Shown: in pieces, positions 1 to 8,850 of the stretch
Layout: the number at the start of each line of letters is the position of its first letter
Position numbering within the stretch: position 1 is the first letter of the stretch
From: Solwaraspora sp. WMMD792
Lineage (GTDB): Bacteria > Actinomycetota > Actinomycetes > Mycobacteriales > Micromonosporaceae
DNA: 64,000 nt
Assembly (NCBI RefSeq): GCF_029626105.1
Contig: NZ_JARUBH010000009.1
Location: 3,782,001 to 3,846,000 of the forward strand
Reading direction: 5' to 3'
Translations under genes and position numbers: made by a program
Notes under the pieces: generated by a model
Database searches by the model: none
Told to the model about the DNA's origin: nothing
The model's input: only the letters and a program-made list of their open reading frames with translations

Positions 1-1
1 C

Positions 2-634
2 GCAGTGTTGCGCCAGGTGGACGCCGCCGGCCCGGTGGTCCTGGCCGGGCATTCGATGGGTGGCATGGCGATCATGGAGTACGCGCACCGGCACCCGGTG
101 GATTTCGCCGCCCGGGTCGCCGGCCTGGCGTTCGTGGCCACCACGGCGGAGGGACACACCCATACCGCGTACGGGCTGGCACCCCCGGTCGCCCGGCTGG
201 TCCGGCTCTGCGAGGTGGCCGGAGCCGGCGTGCTGGCCAGGTGTGGCGCCTGGCGACCGCATCCGGGTCTGCTGCAGCCGCTGCGGCCGACCCTGCGGTG
301 GCTGCTGTTCGGCGACACCTGCGACCCGCAGGACCTCGAACTGGCGACCACCGCCGTCGGTCGGACGACGCTACGGGCGATCGGCGGCTACCGTGCTTCG
401 ATCGGCGCGCAACGCCGGCTCCGCACGCTGGCGGCGCTCGACGAGGTCCCAGCGGCGGTGCTGGTGGGAGATCGCGACCGGCTGACGCCGCCGATCTGTG
501 CCGAATCGATCGTCGACGCGTTGCCCGGAACCGACCTGACGGTCTGCCACGGGGCCGGACACATGCTGATGCTGGAACGACCGGACCGGGTGACGGCCGC
601 CCTCGTCGAGGTGCTCGGCAGGGCGGCGCGCTGA
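2..634 (+). CDS. alpha/beta hydrolase, 5' end cut by window edge
   Basis: The frame is open to the left edge, so only the C-terminal part (about 210 residues) is visible. The nucleophile elbow GHSMGG lies almost at the visible start. A GDRDRLTPP segment supplies the probable catalytic Asp, and GAGHMLMLER near the end supplies the His, so the order Ser-Asp-His of the alpha/beta hydrolase fold is kept. The oxyanion-hole HG segment that precedes the elbow in this family should lie outside the window. The GTG at base 5 is therefore not the real start. No substrate can be assigned; lipase- or haloperoxidase-like members look similar at this level. Confidence 0.85.
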   Translation, partial: AVLRQVDAAGPVVLAGHSMGGMAIMEYAHRHPVDFAARVAGLAFVATTAEGHTHTAYGLAPPVARLVRLCEVAGAGVLARCGAWRPHPGLLQPLRPTLRWLLFGDTCDPQDLELATTAVGRTTLRAIGGYRASIGAQRRLRTLAALDEVPAAVLVGDRDRLTPPICAESIVDALPGTDLTVCHGAGHMLMLERPDRVTAALVEVLGRAAR

Positions 635-841
635 AACAGGCTCGGCAGGGCGAACGCGGTCGTCGGGTGCCCTGGGAGCCAGCGCCGGGCTGGCGCGCGG
701 ACGGTAACGTCGTAAGGCTGCCGGGTCCGATCACGTGACGGGGTCACCACGCTCTGCCGTCGCCACCCGGCGCCGTGACCGTCCGCCGGCGGACCGGCCG
801 CCCTACCCCGGCCGGCCCGCCCTCGCCCAGGAGCCGCAGCG

Positions 842-2986
842 TTGACCGACGCCACCACGTTGGACCAGGAGATCGCCGCCGAGCAGCGGCACGTCGACCG
901 GGTGTACGCCCGGTTGGCGCAGCTACGCCAGGACGCGGTACGCGCCGAGCGGGACGGCTACCGCCTTGCCCGGGTGGGCAACGTCGGCGCCCTGGTGGAG
1001 CGCGACGCGATGGTCTTCCACGCGGCCCGGCGGCGGCATCTGCTCGACGCCGAGCACGAAGGGCTGGTGTTCGGCCGGCTCGATCTACGCGACGGCGCGG
1101 TGCTGTACGTGGGTCGGCTCGGGGTGCGCGGCGAGCGGGCCGAGCCGCTGCTGATCGACTGGCGTGCCCCGGCTGCCGCCGCGTTCTACCAGGCGACGCC
1201 GGCCCGACCGCGGGGCGTGGTGCGGCGGCGAACCATCCAGTCCCGGGGCGAGCGGGTCACCGGTGTCTCCGACGACCTGCTCGATCCGGCGGCCGCGCCG
1301 GCCGGGATGCGGGTGGTCGGCGACGGTGCGCTGCTGGCCACCCTGGCCCGGGCCAAGGGACGTGGGATGCGCGACATCGTGGCCACCATCCAGCAGGAGC
1401 AGGACCAGGCGATCCGGTCGCCCGCCGCCGGGGTGACGATCGTCTCGGGCGGCCCCGGCACCGGCAAGACCGCGGTCGCGCTGCACCGGGCGGCGTACCT
1501 GCTCTATTCGGACCGGAGCCGGTTCGCCGGCGGCGGCATCCTGGTCGTCGGCCCGACCGGTGTCTTCGTCGAGTACATCGCCGCTGTGCTGCCGGCCCTG
1601 GGTGAGGAGAGCGCCACCCTGAGGTCGTTGGGGTCGCTGCCGCCGGGAGTGTCGGCGACCCGGACGGATCCAGCGTCGGTCGCCGTGCTGAAGGGGTCGC
1701 TACGGATGCGGCGGGTGCTGGAACGGGCGGTACGTGACGCGGTACCGGACGGGCCGACCGAGCTACGGCTGCTCTACCGGGGGCAGTTGCTGCGGCTACG
1801 CGGCCCGGAACTGGACGGCATCCGGGCCCGCGCGCTGCCCCGGGGGGCGCGGCGCAACGAGGTCCGGCGGGCCGGTATCGACGGGTTGTTCGAGGCGTTG
1901 TGGGCGCAGGCCCGGCAGTTGGTGGCCCCGGCCCGGCTGCCCGGACAGGCCGAGTTCGAGGACGAGTTGTCGGACCGGGACGATTTCCGGGACTTCCTGC
2001 GGGCCTGGTGGCCCCGCCTGCTGCCGCGACACGTGCTGGGCTGGCTGGCCCGGCCGGACCGGCTGCGTCGGTACGCGCGGGGAGTGCTCGACCCGGCCGA
2101 GATCACGGTGCTCGCCGACGCGTTCGGTGGCCTGGCGGACAACGGGCCGACGATCGCGGACGTGGCGCTGCTGGACGAGTTGGACGAACTGCTCGGCCGG
2201 CCACCGCAGCCCCGCCGCCGGCACCGGGATCCGTTCCAGGTGACCGGCGGGGTGCGTGAGGTGACGACCTTCGCCGATCGGGACCGGGCGGCCCGGGCCG
2301 CCGCCCGGGAGCGGCCGGCCGACTACCGGGAGTACGCCCACGTGGTGGTCGACGAGGCGCAGGACGTGTCGCCGATGCAGTGGCGGATGATCGGGCGCCG
2401 GGGCCGACTCGCCTCCTGGACGGTGGTCGGGGATCCGGCGCAGACCGCGTGGACCGGGGATCCGGCCGAGCTCGCCCAGGCCCGGGACCGGGCGTTGGGG
2501 CGGCGGCCGCGGCGGGAATTCCAGCTGACCACGAACTACCGCAACCCGGCGGAGATCTTCGAACTGGCCGCCGAGGTGATCCGCGAGGTCGCTCCGGACG
2601 CCCCGTTGCCGACGGCGGTCCGATCGACCGGGGTGGCGCCACGCCGGGACCGGATAGCTGCGGCGGTGCTGCCGGCTGCCGTCCGTACCGCGACCGCCGA
2701 GATGCTGGCCGCAGTGGAGGGGACGGTCGGCGTCATCGCCGCGGTGGCCCGGCGGGACGAGGTCGCCGGCTGGCTCGGCGAGCTGGCGACCTCTCGGCTG
2801 CAGGTGGTGTCGAGCCTGCAGGCGAAGGGCATGGAGTACGACGCGGTGGTGCTGGTGGCCGGCGAGGAGATCCGTGCCGAGTCCGAGGCCGGGGTGCGCA
2901 CCCTCTACGTCGCGCTCTCCCGGGCGACGCAGCGGCTGGTCACCATCGACCTCGACCCGGAGTCGATTGCACATATTGCTATGTGA
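842..2986 (+). CDS. helR: HelR/HelD-type UvrD-like helicase, RNA polymerase recycling ATPase
   Basis: 714-aa superfamily 1 ATPase of the HelD/HelR group, which removes stalled or rifampicin-bound RNA polymerase from DNA rather than unwinding DNA. An N-terminal coiled-coil arm (residues 1-60) precedes the Walker A motif GGPGTGKTA at 203-211. The Walker B motif VVVDEAQD is near residue 500, followed by a QTAWTGDP segment and a C-terminal UvrD-like motif with the ATPase Arg (LYVALSRAT). The length matches actinobacterial HelR/HelD (about 700-740 aa). The chosen start is TTG with AGGAG about 8 nt upstream. It stands alone between a hydrolase and a metal exporter. I found no rifampicin-associated inverted repeat upstream, so I cannot say whether it is the rifampicin-inducible HelR or the housekeeping HelD form. 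Confidence 0.85.
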   Translation: MTDATTLDQEIAAEQRHVDRVYARLAQLRQDAVRAERDGYRLARVGNVGALVERDAMVFHAARRRHLLDAEHEGLVFGRLDLRDGAVLYVGRLGVRGERAEPLLIDWRAPAAAAFYQATPARPRGVVRRRTIQSRGERVTGVSDDLLDPAAAPAGMRVVGDGALLATLARAKGRGMRDIVATIQQEQDQAIRSPAAGVTIVSGGPGTGKTAVALHRAAYLLYSDRSRFAGGGILVVGPTGVFVEYIAAVLPALGEESATLRSLGSLPPGVSATRTDPASVAVLKGSLRMRRVLERAVRDAVPDGPTELRLLYRGQLLRLRGPELDGIRARALPRGARRNEVRRAGIDGLFEALWAQARQLVAPARLPGQAEFEDELSDRDDFRDFLRAWWPRLLPRHVLGWLARPDRLRRYARGVLDPAEITVLADAFGGLADNGPTIADVALLDELDELLGRPPQPRRRHRDPFQVTGGVREVTTFADRDRAARAAARERPADYREYAHVVVDEAQDVSPMQWRMIGRRGRLASWTVVGDPAQTAWTGDPAELAQARDRALGRRPRREFQLTTNYRNPAEIFELAAEVIREVAPDAPLPTAVRSTGVAPRRDRIAAAVLPAAVRTATAEMLAAVEGTVGVIAAVARRDEVAGWLGELATSRLQVVSSLQAKGMEYDAVVLVAGEEIRAESEAGVRTLYVALSRATQRLVTIDLDPESIAHIAM
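2970..2985. promoter_or_regulatory. palindromic site ahead of the metal exporter, possible metal-sensor operator
   Basis: CACATA-TTGC-TATGTG is a perfect 6-bp inverted repeat with a 4-nt centre that overlaps the stop codon of the upstream helicase gene. It is AT-rich in a GC-rich setting and lies about 45 nt before the exporter start. ArsR/SmtB-type zinc or nickel sensors bind AT-rich palindromes of this kind, but the match is not to a named consensus, so the role is inferred. Confidence 0.35.
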
Positions 2987-3031
2987 GCATTAGTCTACTG
3001 ACGAGACGCCGGGCGACGGAGGGTGGCAGGC

Positions 3032-3940
3032 GTGGGAGTCGGACACGATCACGGCGCCGGGAGCACCGGCCAGCGACACTACGGGCGTCTCTGGGCCGCC
3101 TTCGCCCTGCTGGCGGGCTTCATGGTCGTCGAGGCGGTCACCGCGCTGGCCACCGGCTCCCTGGCACTGCTGTCCGACGCCGGGCACATGTTCACCGACG
3201 TACTCGGCATCGGCATGGCGCTCGCGGCGATAGCCGCGACCCGGCGACCGACCGGGGAGCCGCAGCGCACCTTCGGCCTCTACCGCCTCGAGGTGCTGGC
3301 CGCGCTGGCGAACGCCGTACTGCTCGCCGGGGTCGCGCTCTACGTCCTGGTTGAGGCGGCCCGCCGGTTCGCCGATCCGGAGCCGGTGACGGTCGGCCCG
3401 ATGCTGGTGGTGGCGGTCGCCGGACTGCTCGCCAACATCGTCGCCTTCGCCCTGCTGCGCCAGGGGGCCAGGGAGAGCCTCAACGTACGGGGCGCCTACC
3501 TGGAGGTACTCGGCGACCTGCTCGGCTCGGTGGGAGTGCTGGTGGCCGCCACGGTGATCGCCACCACCGGCTGGTGGTACGCCGACCCGCTGGTCGCCGT
3601 CGGTGTCGGGGTGTTCATCCTGCCGCGCACCTGGCGGCTGGCCCGGGCCGCGCTGCGCATCCTGGTGCAGGCGGCGCCGGAGCATGTGGAGGTCGCCCGG
3701 GTCCGCAGCCGGCTGGCCACCGTGCCGGGCGTCTGCGACGTGCACGACCTCCACGTCTGGACGCTCACCCCGGGCATGGAGGTGGCCTCGGCACACCTGG
3801 CCGTGACCCCGTCAGCCGATATCGGCACGGTGCTGCGGGACGCCCGGACGGCCCTGCACGACGAGTTCGGTATCGAGCACGCGACGCTGCAGATCGAGCC
3901 GCTGGCCCCCGCCGACTCCTGTGGACCGGCCGACTGGTGA
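3032..3940 (+). CDS. cation diffusion facilitator family metal exporter
   Basis: About 302-aa CDF transporter of the CzcD/ZitB type, which exports Zn2+ or related divalent ions in exchange for protons. It has a His-containing N terminus (GHDHG), six predicted membrane helices and a cytosolic C-terminal domain that normally dimerises on metal binding (DVHDLHVWTLTPG). The TM2 metal site is present as SDAGHMFTD (HxxxD). In TM5 the usual HxxxD is ExxxD (YLEVLGD), which could shift metal preference. GTG at 3032 has GGAGG 9 nt upstream; a GTG at 3023 touches the ribosome site and is less likely. A palindrome overlapping the preceding stop codon may be its operator. Confidence 0.87.
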   Translation: MGVGHDHGAGSTGQRHYGRLWAAFALLAGFMVVEAVTALATGSLALLSDAGHMFTDVLGIGMALAAIAATRRPTGEPQRTFGLYRLEVLAALANAVLLAGVALYVLVEAARRFADPEPVTVGPMLVVAVAGLLANIVAFALLRQGARESLNVRGAYLEVLGDLLGSVGVLVAATVIATTGWWYADPLVAVGVGVFILPRTWRLARAALRILVQAAPEHVEVARVRSRLATVPGVCDVHDLHVWTLTPGMEVASAHLAVTPSADIGTVLRDARTALHDEFGIEHATLQIEPLAPADSCGPADW

Positions 3941-3959
3941 TTAGCAGATGCTTAAGTTT

Positions 3960-4020
3960 CGTGACCTTACCGCGACGTTGACAGCTACGATATACGTATA
4001 TTTCTGATTTTTCCAGACAT
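3960..4020 (+). promoter_or_regulatory. AT-rich probable promoter region of the riboswitch-controlled gene
   Basis: This stretch is strikingly AT-rich compared with its surroundings. It contains TTGACA at 3978-3983 and the perfect 12-bp palindrome ATATACGTATAT at 3990-4001, directly before the riboswitch leader. The spacing of a -10 element is not ideal, so the exact promoter is uncertain. Confidence 0.35.
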
Positions 4021-4112
4021 AACATGGCTATCGATACCGGGACGGCAACCCGGGGAACCGGTAGTCTCGGCCCCGGTCTCCGCTCGGGCGGCGCCCCTCC
4101 GGCGCCCGCGGA

Positions 4113-4236
4113 GGCCGTCGCCTAATCGCCGTACGGCGAGCCGGGGAACCACGTACCTGGGGTGCATCCGCGTCACGCGGTAGGGATCTTCCGTCCCGAA
4201 CCCGTCAGCTAACCCGGTCGGCGGCTGACGGAAGGA
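4113..4236 (+). promoter_or_regulatory. ydaO-yuaA c-di-AMP riboswitch
   Basis: The leader carries conserved pieces of the ydaO/yuaA class in the right order: CCGGGGAACCACG, then GGGGTGCATCCG, GGTAGGGATC, CCCGAACCCGTCAGC, and a final GGCTGACGGAAGG. The last part folds as CCGTCAGC / GCTGACGG (4202-4209 with 4223-4230). In actinobacteria this class sits before cell-wall hydrolase genes and turns them off when c-di-AMP is high. Here it ends 8 nt before the GTG of a secreted wall-hydrolase-like gene, a typical target. The 5' boundary is approximate and could start nearer 4030. Confidence 0.85.
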
Positions 4237-4243
4237 ACGCACA

Positions 4244-5380
4244 GTGTCACGCACAGTCCACAGGAAAACCCGATTCGCGTTGTTGGCGGCGTTGACCGCC
4301 GCCCTGATGGCCGTCACCGGCACCCCGATCGGCTCGCCGGCCGGAGCCGCCCTGCCCACGAACCGACCCGACCGGGTCGACGACGAGGGCGGCACCGACA
4401 GCCTGCGCAAGGAGCTCGATGCGGCCTCGAAGGGCTGGATCGACGCCAAGGCGGCGCTCAACCATTCGAAGGACCGGCAGAAGAAGCTGTCCGAGCAGCT
4501 CGACACGGTCGGTGCTGAGCTGGAGCAACGGAACAGGAACGTCGGGCACATCGTCGACCGCGCGTACCGCAACGGCCGGCTCGGCCCGGTCTCCGCGCTG
4601 CTCAACAGCACCTCGCCGGAAGGGTTCATCGACCGGGCGGCGGCGCTGAGCGCGGTGACCGCCAACGAGGAGAAGCAGCTCCGCGAGCTGTACCGCACCC
4701 GTGACCAGGTGACCAGGTCCAAGGCTGCGATCGAGCATGAGATCCGGGAGCAGCAGAAGCAGGTCACCATCATGGACCAGCGCCGGAACCAGGCGGAGCG
4801 GGCCCTGGCCGTCGCGGTCGCCGCCGAGAAGGAGGCGGAGGAACGGGCGAGGCAGCAGGCGGCGGAGGAGGCCGAGCGGGCCGCCGCCAGCGGATCCTCC
4901 GGCTCAGGATCCTCCGGCTCCGGCTCGTCGGGATCCGGGTCGTCCAGCGCGTCGGCGACCCCGGCCCCACGCAACGCCAACGGCTCCTGGCCGGCCGAGT
5001 CGTGCAACGTCGACGACCCCACCACCTCCGGCTGCATCACGCCGCGTACGCTGCACGCCCTGAACCAGGCGAAGGCTGCCGGCTTCACCCGCTACGTGTC
5101 CTGCTTCCGCAACGGCAGCTCCGGCGAGCACCCCAAGGGCCGGGCGTGTGACTTCGCCGCCCAGCCCAACGGCTTCGGTGGAGTGGCGACCGGCGGCGAC
5201 AAGAGCTATGGCGACAACCTCGCGAACTACTACATCAACAACGCCGACCGGCTCGGCGTGCTCTATGTGATCTGGTACAAGCGGATCTGGCTGCCCAGCA
5301 GCGGCTGGAAGACGTACAGCGGCGCAGGCGGCGACCCGTCCAGCGACCACACCAACCACGTGCACCTGTCGGTGTACTGA
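4244..5380 (+). CDS. secreted coiled-coil protein with DD-carboxypeptidase/VanY-like C-terminal domain
   Basis: 378-aa exported protein. Residues 1-35 form a signal peptide (n-region Arg/Lys, Ala/Leu core, cleavage near AGA-ALP). Residues about 50-205 are a long heptad-rich coiled coil of the type found in NlpC/P60 and RPF wall hydrolases. A Gly/Ser linker of repeated SGSSG units follows. The last 130 residues hold HPKGRACDF and DHTNHVHLSVY, matching the His/Asp/HxH zinc pattern of the ARB_07466-like, M15-related fold. It probably cleaves or binds peptidoglycan outside the cell. Control by the c-di-AMP riboswitch directly upstream fits wall remodelling in growth or germination. The start is GTG with GAAGGAA upstream, and a 20-bp hairpin terminator follows. 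The peptidase activity itself is inferred. Confidence 0.85.
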   Translation: MSRTVHRKTRFALLAALTAALMAVTGTPIGSPAGAALPTNRPDRVDDEGGTDSLRKELDAASKGWIDAKAALNHSKDRQKKLSEQLDTVGAELEQRNRNVGHIVDRAYRNGRLGPVSALLNSTSPEGFIDRAAALSAVTANEEKQLRELYRTRDQVTRSKAAIEHEIREQQKQVTIMDQRRNQAERALAVAVAAEKEAEERARQQAAEEAERAAASGSSGSGSSGSGSSGSGSSSASATPAPRNANGSWPAESCNVDDPTTSGCITPRTLHALNQAKAAGFTRYVSCFRNGSSGEHPKGRACDFAAQPNGFGGVATGGDKSYGDNLANYYINNADRLGVLYVIWYKRIWLPSSGWKTYSGAGGDPSSDHTNHVHLSVY

Positions 5381-5388
5381 CGTCGCGC

Positions 5389-5432
5389 GTACGGGGGCGG
5401 ACGGCCACGTCGGTGGCCGTCCGCCCCCGTAC
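5389..5432 (+). terminator. hairpin terminator of the riboswitch-controlled gene
   Basis: Perfect 20-bp arms (5389-5408 with 5413-5432) and a GTCG loop start 9 nt after the stop codon. There is no T-run, as usual for actinobacterial terminators. Confidence 0.75.
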
Positions 5433-5596
5433 TGCTATGAACCGACGCCCCCGCCGGCTCGACGGTGATCCCCCGAATCGCCGTAGCGCATTCCCGGAGG
5501 ACGATTCCTGTCAGCATCGATAATAGATGTGCAGGAGCCTCGGGCAGCACCGAAAGACCGATCGGCATATCGACCGACGGCCACCGGCATCCACAC

Positions 5597-5608
5597 GAGA
5601 GCGCTCTA
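5597..5608. promoter_or_regulatory. upstream LacI-family operator (GAGAGCGCTCT type)
   Basis: AGAGCGCTCT is a perfect 10-bp palindrome inside a 12-bp near-palindrome, the core recognised by CebR/CelR-like LacI repressors of actinobacterial glycan-hydrolase genes (known consensus TGGGAGCGCTCCCA). Its centre lies 67 bp from that of the second copy, and both precede the GH81 gene. Confidence 0.6.
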
Positions 5609-5663
5609 CCACCACGCAGTCACACCCGGCTCACGCTGGGCACATTGCCGCCCGCGAGGCCGA

Positions 5664-5675
5664 GAGAGCGCTCTC
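5664..5675. promoter_or_regulatory. proximal LacI-family operator (GAGAGCGCTCTC)
   Basis: GAGAGCGCTCTC is a perfect 12-bp palindrome about 190 nt before the GH81 start. It has the CGCT-centred form of LacI-family operators that control secreted glycanases in actinobacteria. The inducer is presumably a beta-glucan oligosaccharide, which is inferred from the target gene. Confidence 0.7.
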
Positions 5676-5864
5676 ACAGTTAGATATATAGCAGCAGCGG
5701 CACGGCTGTCAACAGACCGCGACGACCCCGTACCGGATGAACGAAACTTCATGTCGGGATATTGACAGGAGCCCGTATGTCTGATGACCTCCTGGCAATA
5801 ACTCATTAATGGGCGTGAAATTTTTCGCGATCGTGGACTGCGCCCGACCCAACCCGGAGGCACC

Positions 5865-8822
5865 ATGAACCTGTCGATCCGTGGCGCGCGAACAGGTCGT
5901 ACGCCGCGCCGGATCCTGGCAGCCACCACCGTGACGGCGCTGGCCGCCACCGGACTGATCTTCGGCGTACTGCGCACCGCCGACGCCGCCACCGTCGGCG
6001 CCGGCAGCTACACCACCACCCGCCCGGCGGGCGCGGCCGCCCCGACCGCCTGCGGCAACATCTCCGCCAACCCCCGGCAGTACGTCACGGGCAACGCCCC
6101 AGCCGGCGCGGTGCCGACCAACGACTGGTGGTCGTCGCTGCTGTTCAAGCGGTACAACTGCGCCTACTCCGACCCGCTGCACGCCCACCCGATGTCGTTC
6201 CAGCCGACCGCCGGCGGACTCGGCGTCTCCTACACCACCGAGGCGGCGATCTCCGGCACGTCGACCGGCGTCGGCGAATACCACTACCCGTACACCCGGG
6301 AGTTCACCCTCGGCGTCGCCGGACTCAACGCCCCGGACGTCAAGGTCGACGGCTGGACCGACTGGACGGTCAGCCCGTACTGGTCCGACGGGGCCCGTAC
6401 CCTGCGCGCGACCGTCGGCCACGGTCTGCCGTTCGTGTACGCCCAGGTCACCGGCGGCAACGCGGAACTGTCGTTTCCCGGCACCCCGACGGTCTGGCAC
6501 CACGGCGGCACCCGGGTCGGCTTCTCCATGCGCGGCCACGACTACGTCGCCTACGCCCCCAGCGGCGCGACCTGGACCGTCAACGGGACCACCATCAGCT
6601 CCACCCTCGCCGGCCGCGGCTACTTCTCCGTCGCGCTGCTGCCGACCGGCGCCGGCACCAGCGCCGCGCGGCGCACCGCCCTGATGGACAGCTACGGCCG
6701 GTACGCCCACGCGCACGTCACCGGCACCCGGGTCAGCTGGAGCTACGATCAGGCCAGCAGCACGGTCGACGCCACCTACAGCTTCACCACCACGGCCCGG
6801 GAGGGCTCCGTCACCGGCACGGTCGTCTCCCTCTATCCCCACCAGTGGAAGCACCTCGACGGCGGCAGCCCGATCGCCGAGACCTACGTGTCGGCCCGGG
6901 GCCCGATGCGCAACCTGATCGGCGCGACATCGTTCCGGACCGCGATGCGCTTCCACGGCGTACTGCCGGAGGTCCCGGCGGTGGCCACCAGCGTCGGTGC
7001 CGACCTCGCCACGCTCACCGCGCACCTGGACCAGGCCGCGTCCGGCGACCCGCTCGCCGGCTTCGACAACGACACCTACTGGACCGGCAAGGCGCTCGGC
7101 CGGGCCGCCCGGCTGGCCGAGATCGCCGACCAGCTCGGCCGCACCGCCCAGCGCGACCACCTGCTCACCGCGATCCGGAACCGGCTGACCGACTGGTTCA
7201 CCGCCAGCCCCGGCAAGACCCAACGGGTGTTCTTCTACGACCAGGCCTGGGGCACTCTGGTCGGCTACCCCGCCTCGTACGGCTCCGACACCGATCTCAA
7301 CGACCACCACTTCCACTACGGCTACTACATCGCCGCCGCCGCGACGCTGGCCAAGTTCGACCCCACCTGGGCGGCGACCAGCCAGTACGGCGGAATGGTC
7401 AACCTGCTGATCCGCGACGCCAACAGCTGGGACCGCAACGACCCGATGTTCCCGTTCCTGCGCGACTTCGACATCTACGCCGGCCATGACTGGGCCGCCG
7501 GACACGGAGCGTTCTTCGCCGGCAACAACCAGGAGTCGTCCTCGGAGGGAATGAACTTCGCCAACGCCCTGATCCAGTGGGGCCTGGCCACCGGCAACAC
7601 CGCGATCCGCGACGCCGGGCTGTACATCTACACCACCCAGTCGGCGGCCATCCAGGAATACTGGTTCGACTCCTCGGACACCAACTTCCCGGCCTCCTTC
7701 GGCCACCGGTCGGTCGGGATGGTCTGGGGCGACGGCGGGGCGTACGCCACCTGGTTCAGCGCCGAGCCGGAGATGATCCAGGGCATCAACATGCTGCCGG
7801 TCACCGGCGGTTCGCTCTATCTCGGCTACCGGCCGGACTACATCGCCACCAACTGGAACGCGCTGGTCACCAACAACGGCGGCCCGCCGACGGTCTGGCA
7901 GGACATCCTCTGGTCGTTCCAGGCGCTCGGCGACGCCAACGGCGCCCTGGCCAACCTGCGGGCGAACCCCAACTACCCGGTCGAGGAGGGCGAGAGCCGG
8001 GCGCACACCTTCCACTGGGTACGCAACCTGGCAGCGTTGGGCCGGGTCGACACCGGCGTCACCGCGAACACTGCCCTGTACGCGGTGTTCAACCGCAACG
8101 GTGCCCGCACCTATGTGGCGAGCAACATCACCGCATCGCCGGTCACGGTCACCTTCTCCGACGGCACCCGGATGACCGTGCCGGCCGGCCGGACCGCCAC
8201 CACCGGGGCGCATACCTGGAGCGGCGGCAACGCCACCGGCGCCCCGACCACCCCCAACCCGTCACCGAGCCTGTCCCCAACGCCGCCGACCTCGCCCACG
8301 CCGGATCCGACCACCCCGCCGGTCACCACGGACCTGTTCCATCTGCGGTCCGCCGGGGTGCTGAGCAACACCGCCGGAACGAACGCGACGACGGTCACGG
8401 TGCCGTCGGCCGGCGGGGCGAACCACGACGGTACGCCGCACAATCCGGTCACCTTCCGGGCCTGCGGGTTGACCGGTGCGTACCGGTCGGCGGCCAGCAC
8501 GTTCGACCTCCAGGTGGACGCAGGCACCTCGGTCGGTGCGGGCATCCAGGCCCGGGTGTCGTACGACTTCACCGGCTCCGGCAGCTACGGCCGTACGGAG
8601 ACCTACCACTACTTCGCCACCGACCCGGTGCCCGGCACGGAGTCCTACCGGCAGAGCGCCGGACTGAAATCCGCCTCGGGTGAGTTCCGGGCGATGAGCA
8701 ACGGGTGCGTCCGGCTGGAGTTGTGGAACGCGATCGGTAACGCACCGACCACGGTTCGGGTCGACGCGGCGAGCGCCGACGCCGGTCGGTCAACCCTGCG
8801 GGTGCCGTTCCGGATCGGCTGA
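5865..8822 (+). CDS. secreted GH81 endo-beta-1,3-glucanase with C-terminal carbohydrate-binding domain
   Basis: 985-aa extracellular enzyme that hydrolyses beta-1,3-glucans (laminarin, fungal wall glucan, callose). A long Arg-rich signal peptide ends near residue 42 (ADA-ATV). The GH81 domain runs to about residue 785 and includes the family motif PTNDWWSSL near the start and the catalytic block NNQESSSEGMN with E557 and E561. A Thr/Pro/Ser linker (about 790-825) joins it to a 150-residue C-terminal beta domain resembling CBM56-type beta-1,3-glucan-binding modules; this second assignment is less certain. The ATG has CGGAGG upstream. The 480-bp region before it is AT-rich and carries two LacI-type operators, so induction by substrate is likely. 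It is monocistronic, ending in a hairpin. Confidence 0.9.
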   Translation: MNLSIRGARTGRTPRRILAATTVTALAATGLIFGVLRTADAATVGAGSYTTTRPAGAAAPTACGNISANPRQYVTGNAPAGAVPTNDWWSSLLFKRYNCAYSDPLHAHPMSFQPTAGGLGVSYTTEAAISGTSTGVGEYHYPYTREFTLGVAGLNAPDVKVDGWTDWTVSPYWSDGARTLRATVGHGLPFVYAQVTGGNAELSFPGTPTVWHHGGTRVGFSMRGHDYVAYAPSGATWTVNGTTISSTLAGRGYFSVALLPTGAGTSAARRTALMDSYGRYAHAHVTGTRVSWSYDQASSTVDATYSFTTTAREGSVTGTVVSLYPHQWKHLDGGSPIAETYVSARGPMRNLIGATSFRTAMRFHGVLPEVPAVATSVGADLATLTAHLDQAASGDPLAGFDNDTYWTGKALGRAARLAEIADQLGRTAQRDHLLTAIRNRLTDWFTASPGKTQRVFFYDQAWGTLVGYPASYGSDTDLNDHHFHYGYYIAAAATLAKFDPTWAATSQYGGMVNLLIRDANSWDRNDPMFPFLRDFDIYAGHDWAAGHGAFFAGNNQESSSEGMNFANALIQWGLATGNTAIRDAGLYIYTTQSAAIQEYWFDSSDTNFPASFGHRSVGMVWGDGGAYATWFSAEPEMIQGINMLPVTGGSLYLGYRPDYIATNWNALVTNNGGPPTVWQDILWSFQALGDANGALANLRANPNYPVEEGESRAHTFHWVRNLAALGRVDTGVTANTALYAVFNRNGARTYVASNITASPVTVTFSDGTRMTVPAGRTATTGAHTWSGGNATGAPTTPNPSPSLSPTPPTSPTPDPTTPPVTTDLFHLRSAGVLSNTAGTNATTVTVPSAGGANHDGTPHNPVTFRACGLTGAYRSAASTFDLQVDAGTSVGAGIQARVSYDFTGSGSYGRTETYHYFATDPVPGTESYRQSAGLKSASGEFRAMSNGCVRLELWNAIGNAPTTVRVDAASADAGRSTLRVPFRIG

Positions 8823-8850
8823 TCCGACCGGCACCTCCGACCGGTACCGA

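Noticed and set aside
635-841. Search for a rifampicin-associated element before helR
   Set aside because: No GGGGCTTGC-type inverted repeat was found in the upstream 200 bp, so rifampicin induction cannot be claimed.
5709-8213. Very long open frame on the minus strand opposite the GH81 gene
   Set aside because: It is a GC-bias shadow: low-complexity Gly/Val/Arg/Asp composition, no ribosome site, and no recognisable domain, whereas the plus strand encodes a complete GH81 enzyme.
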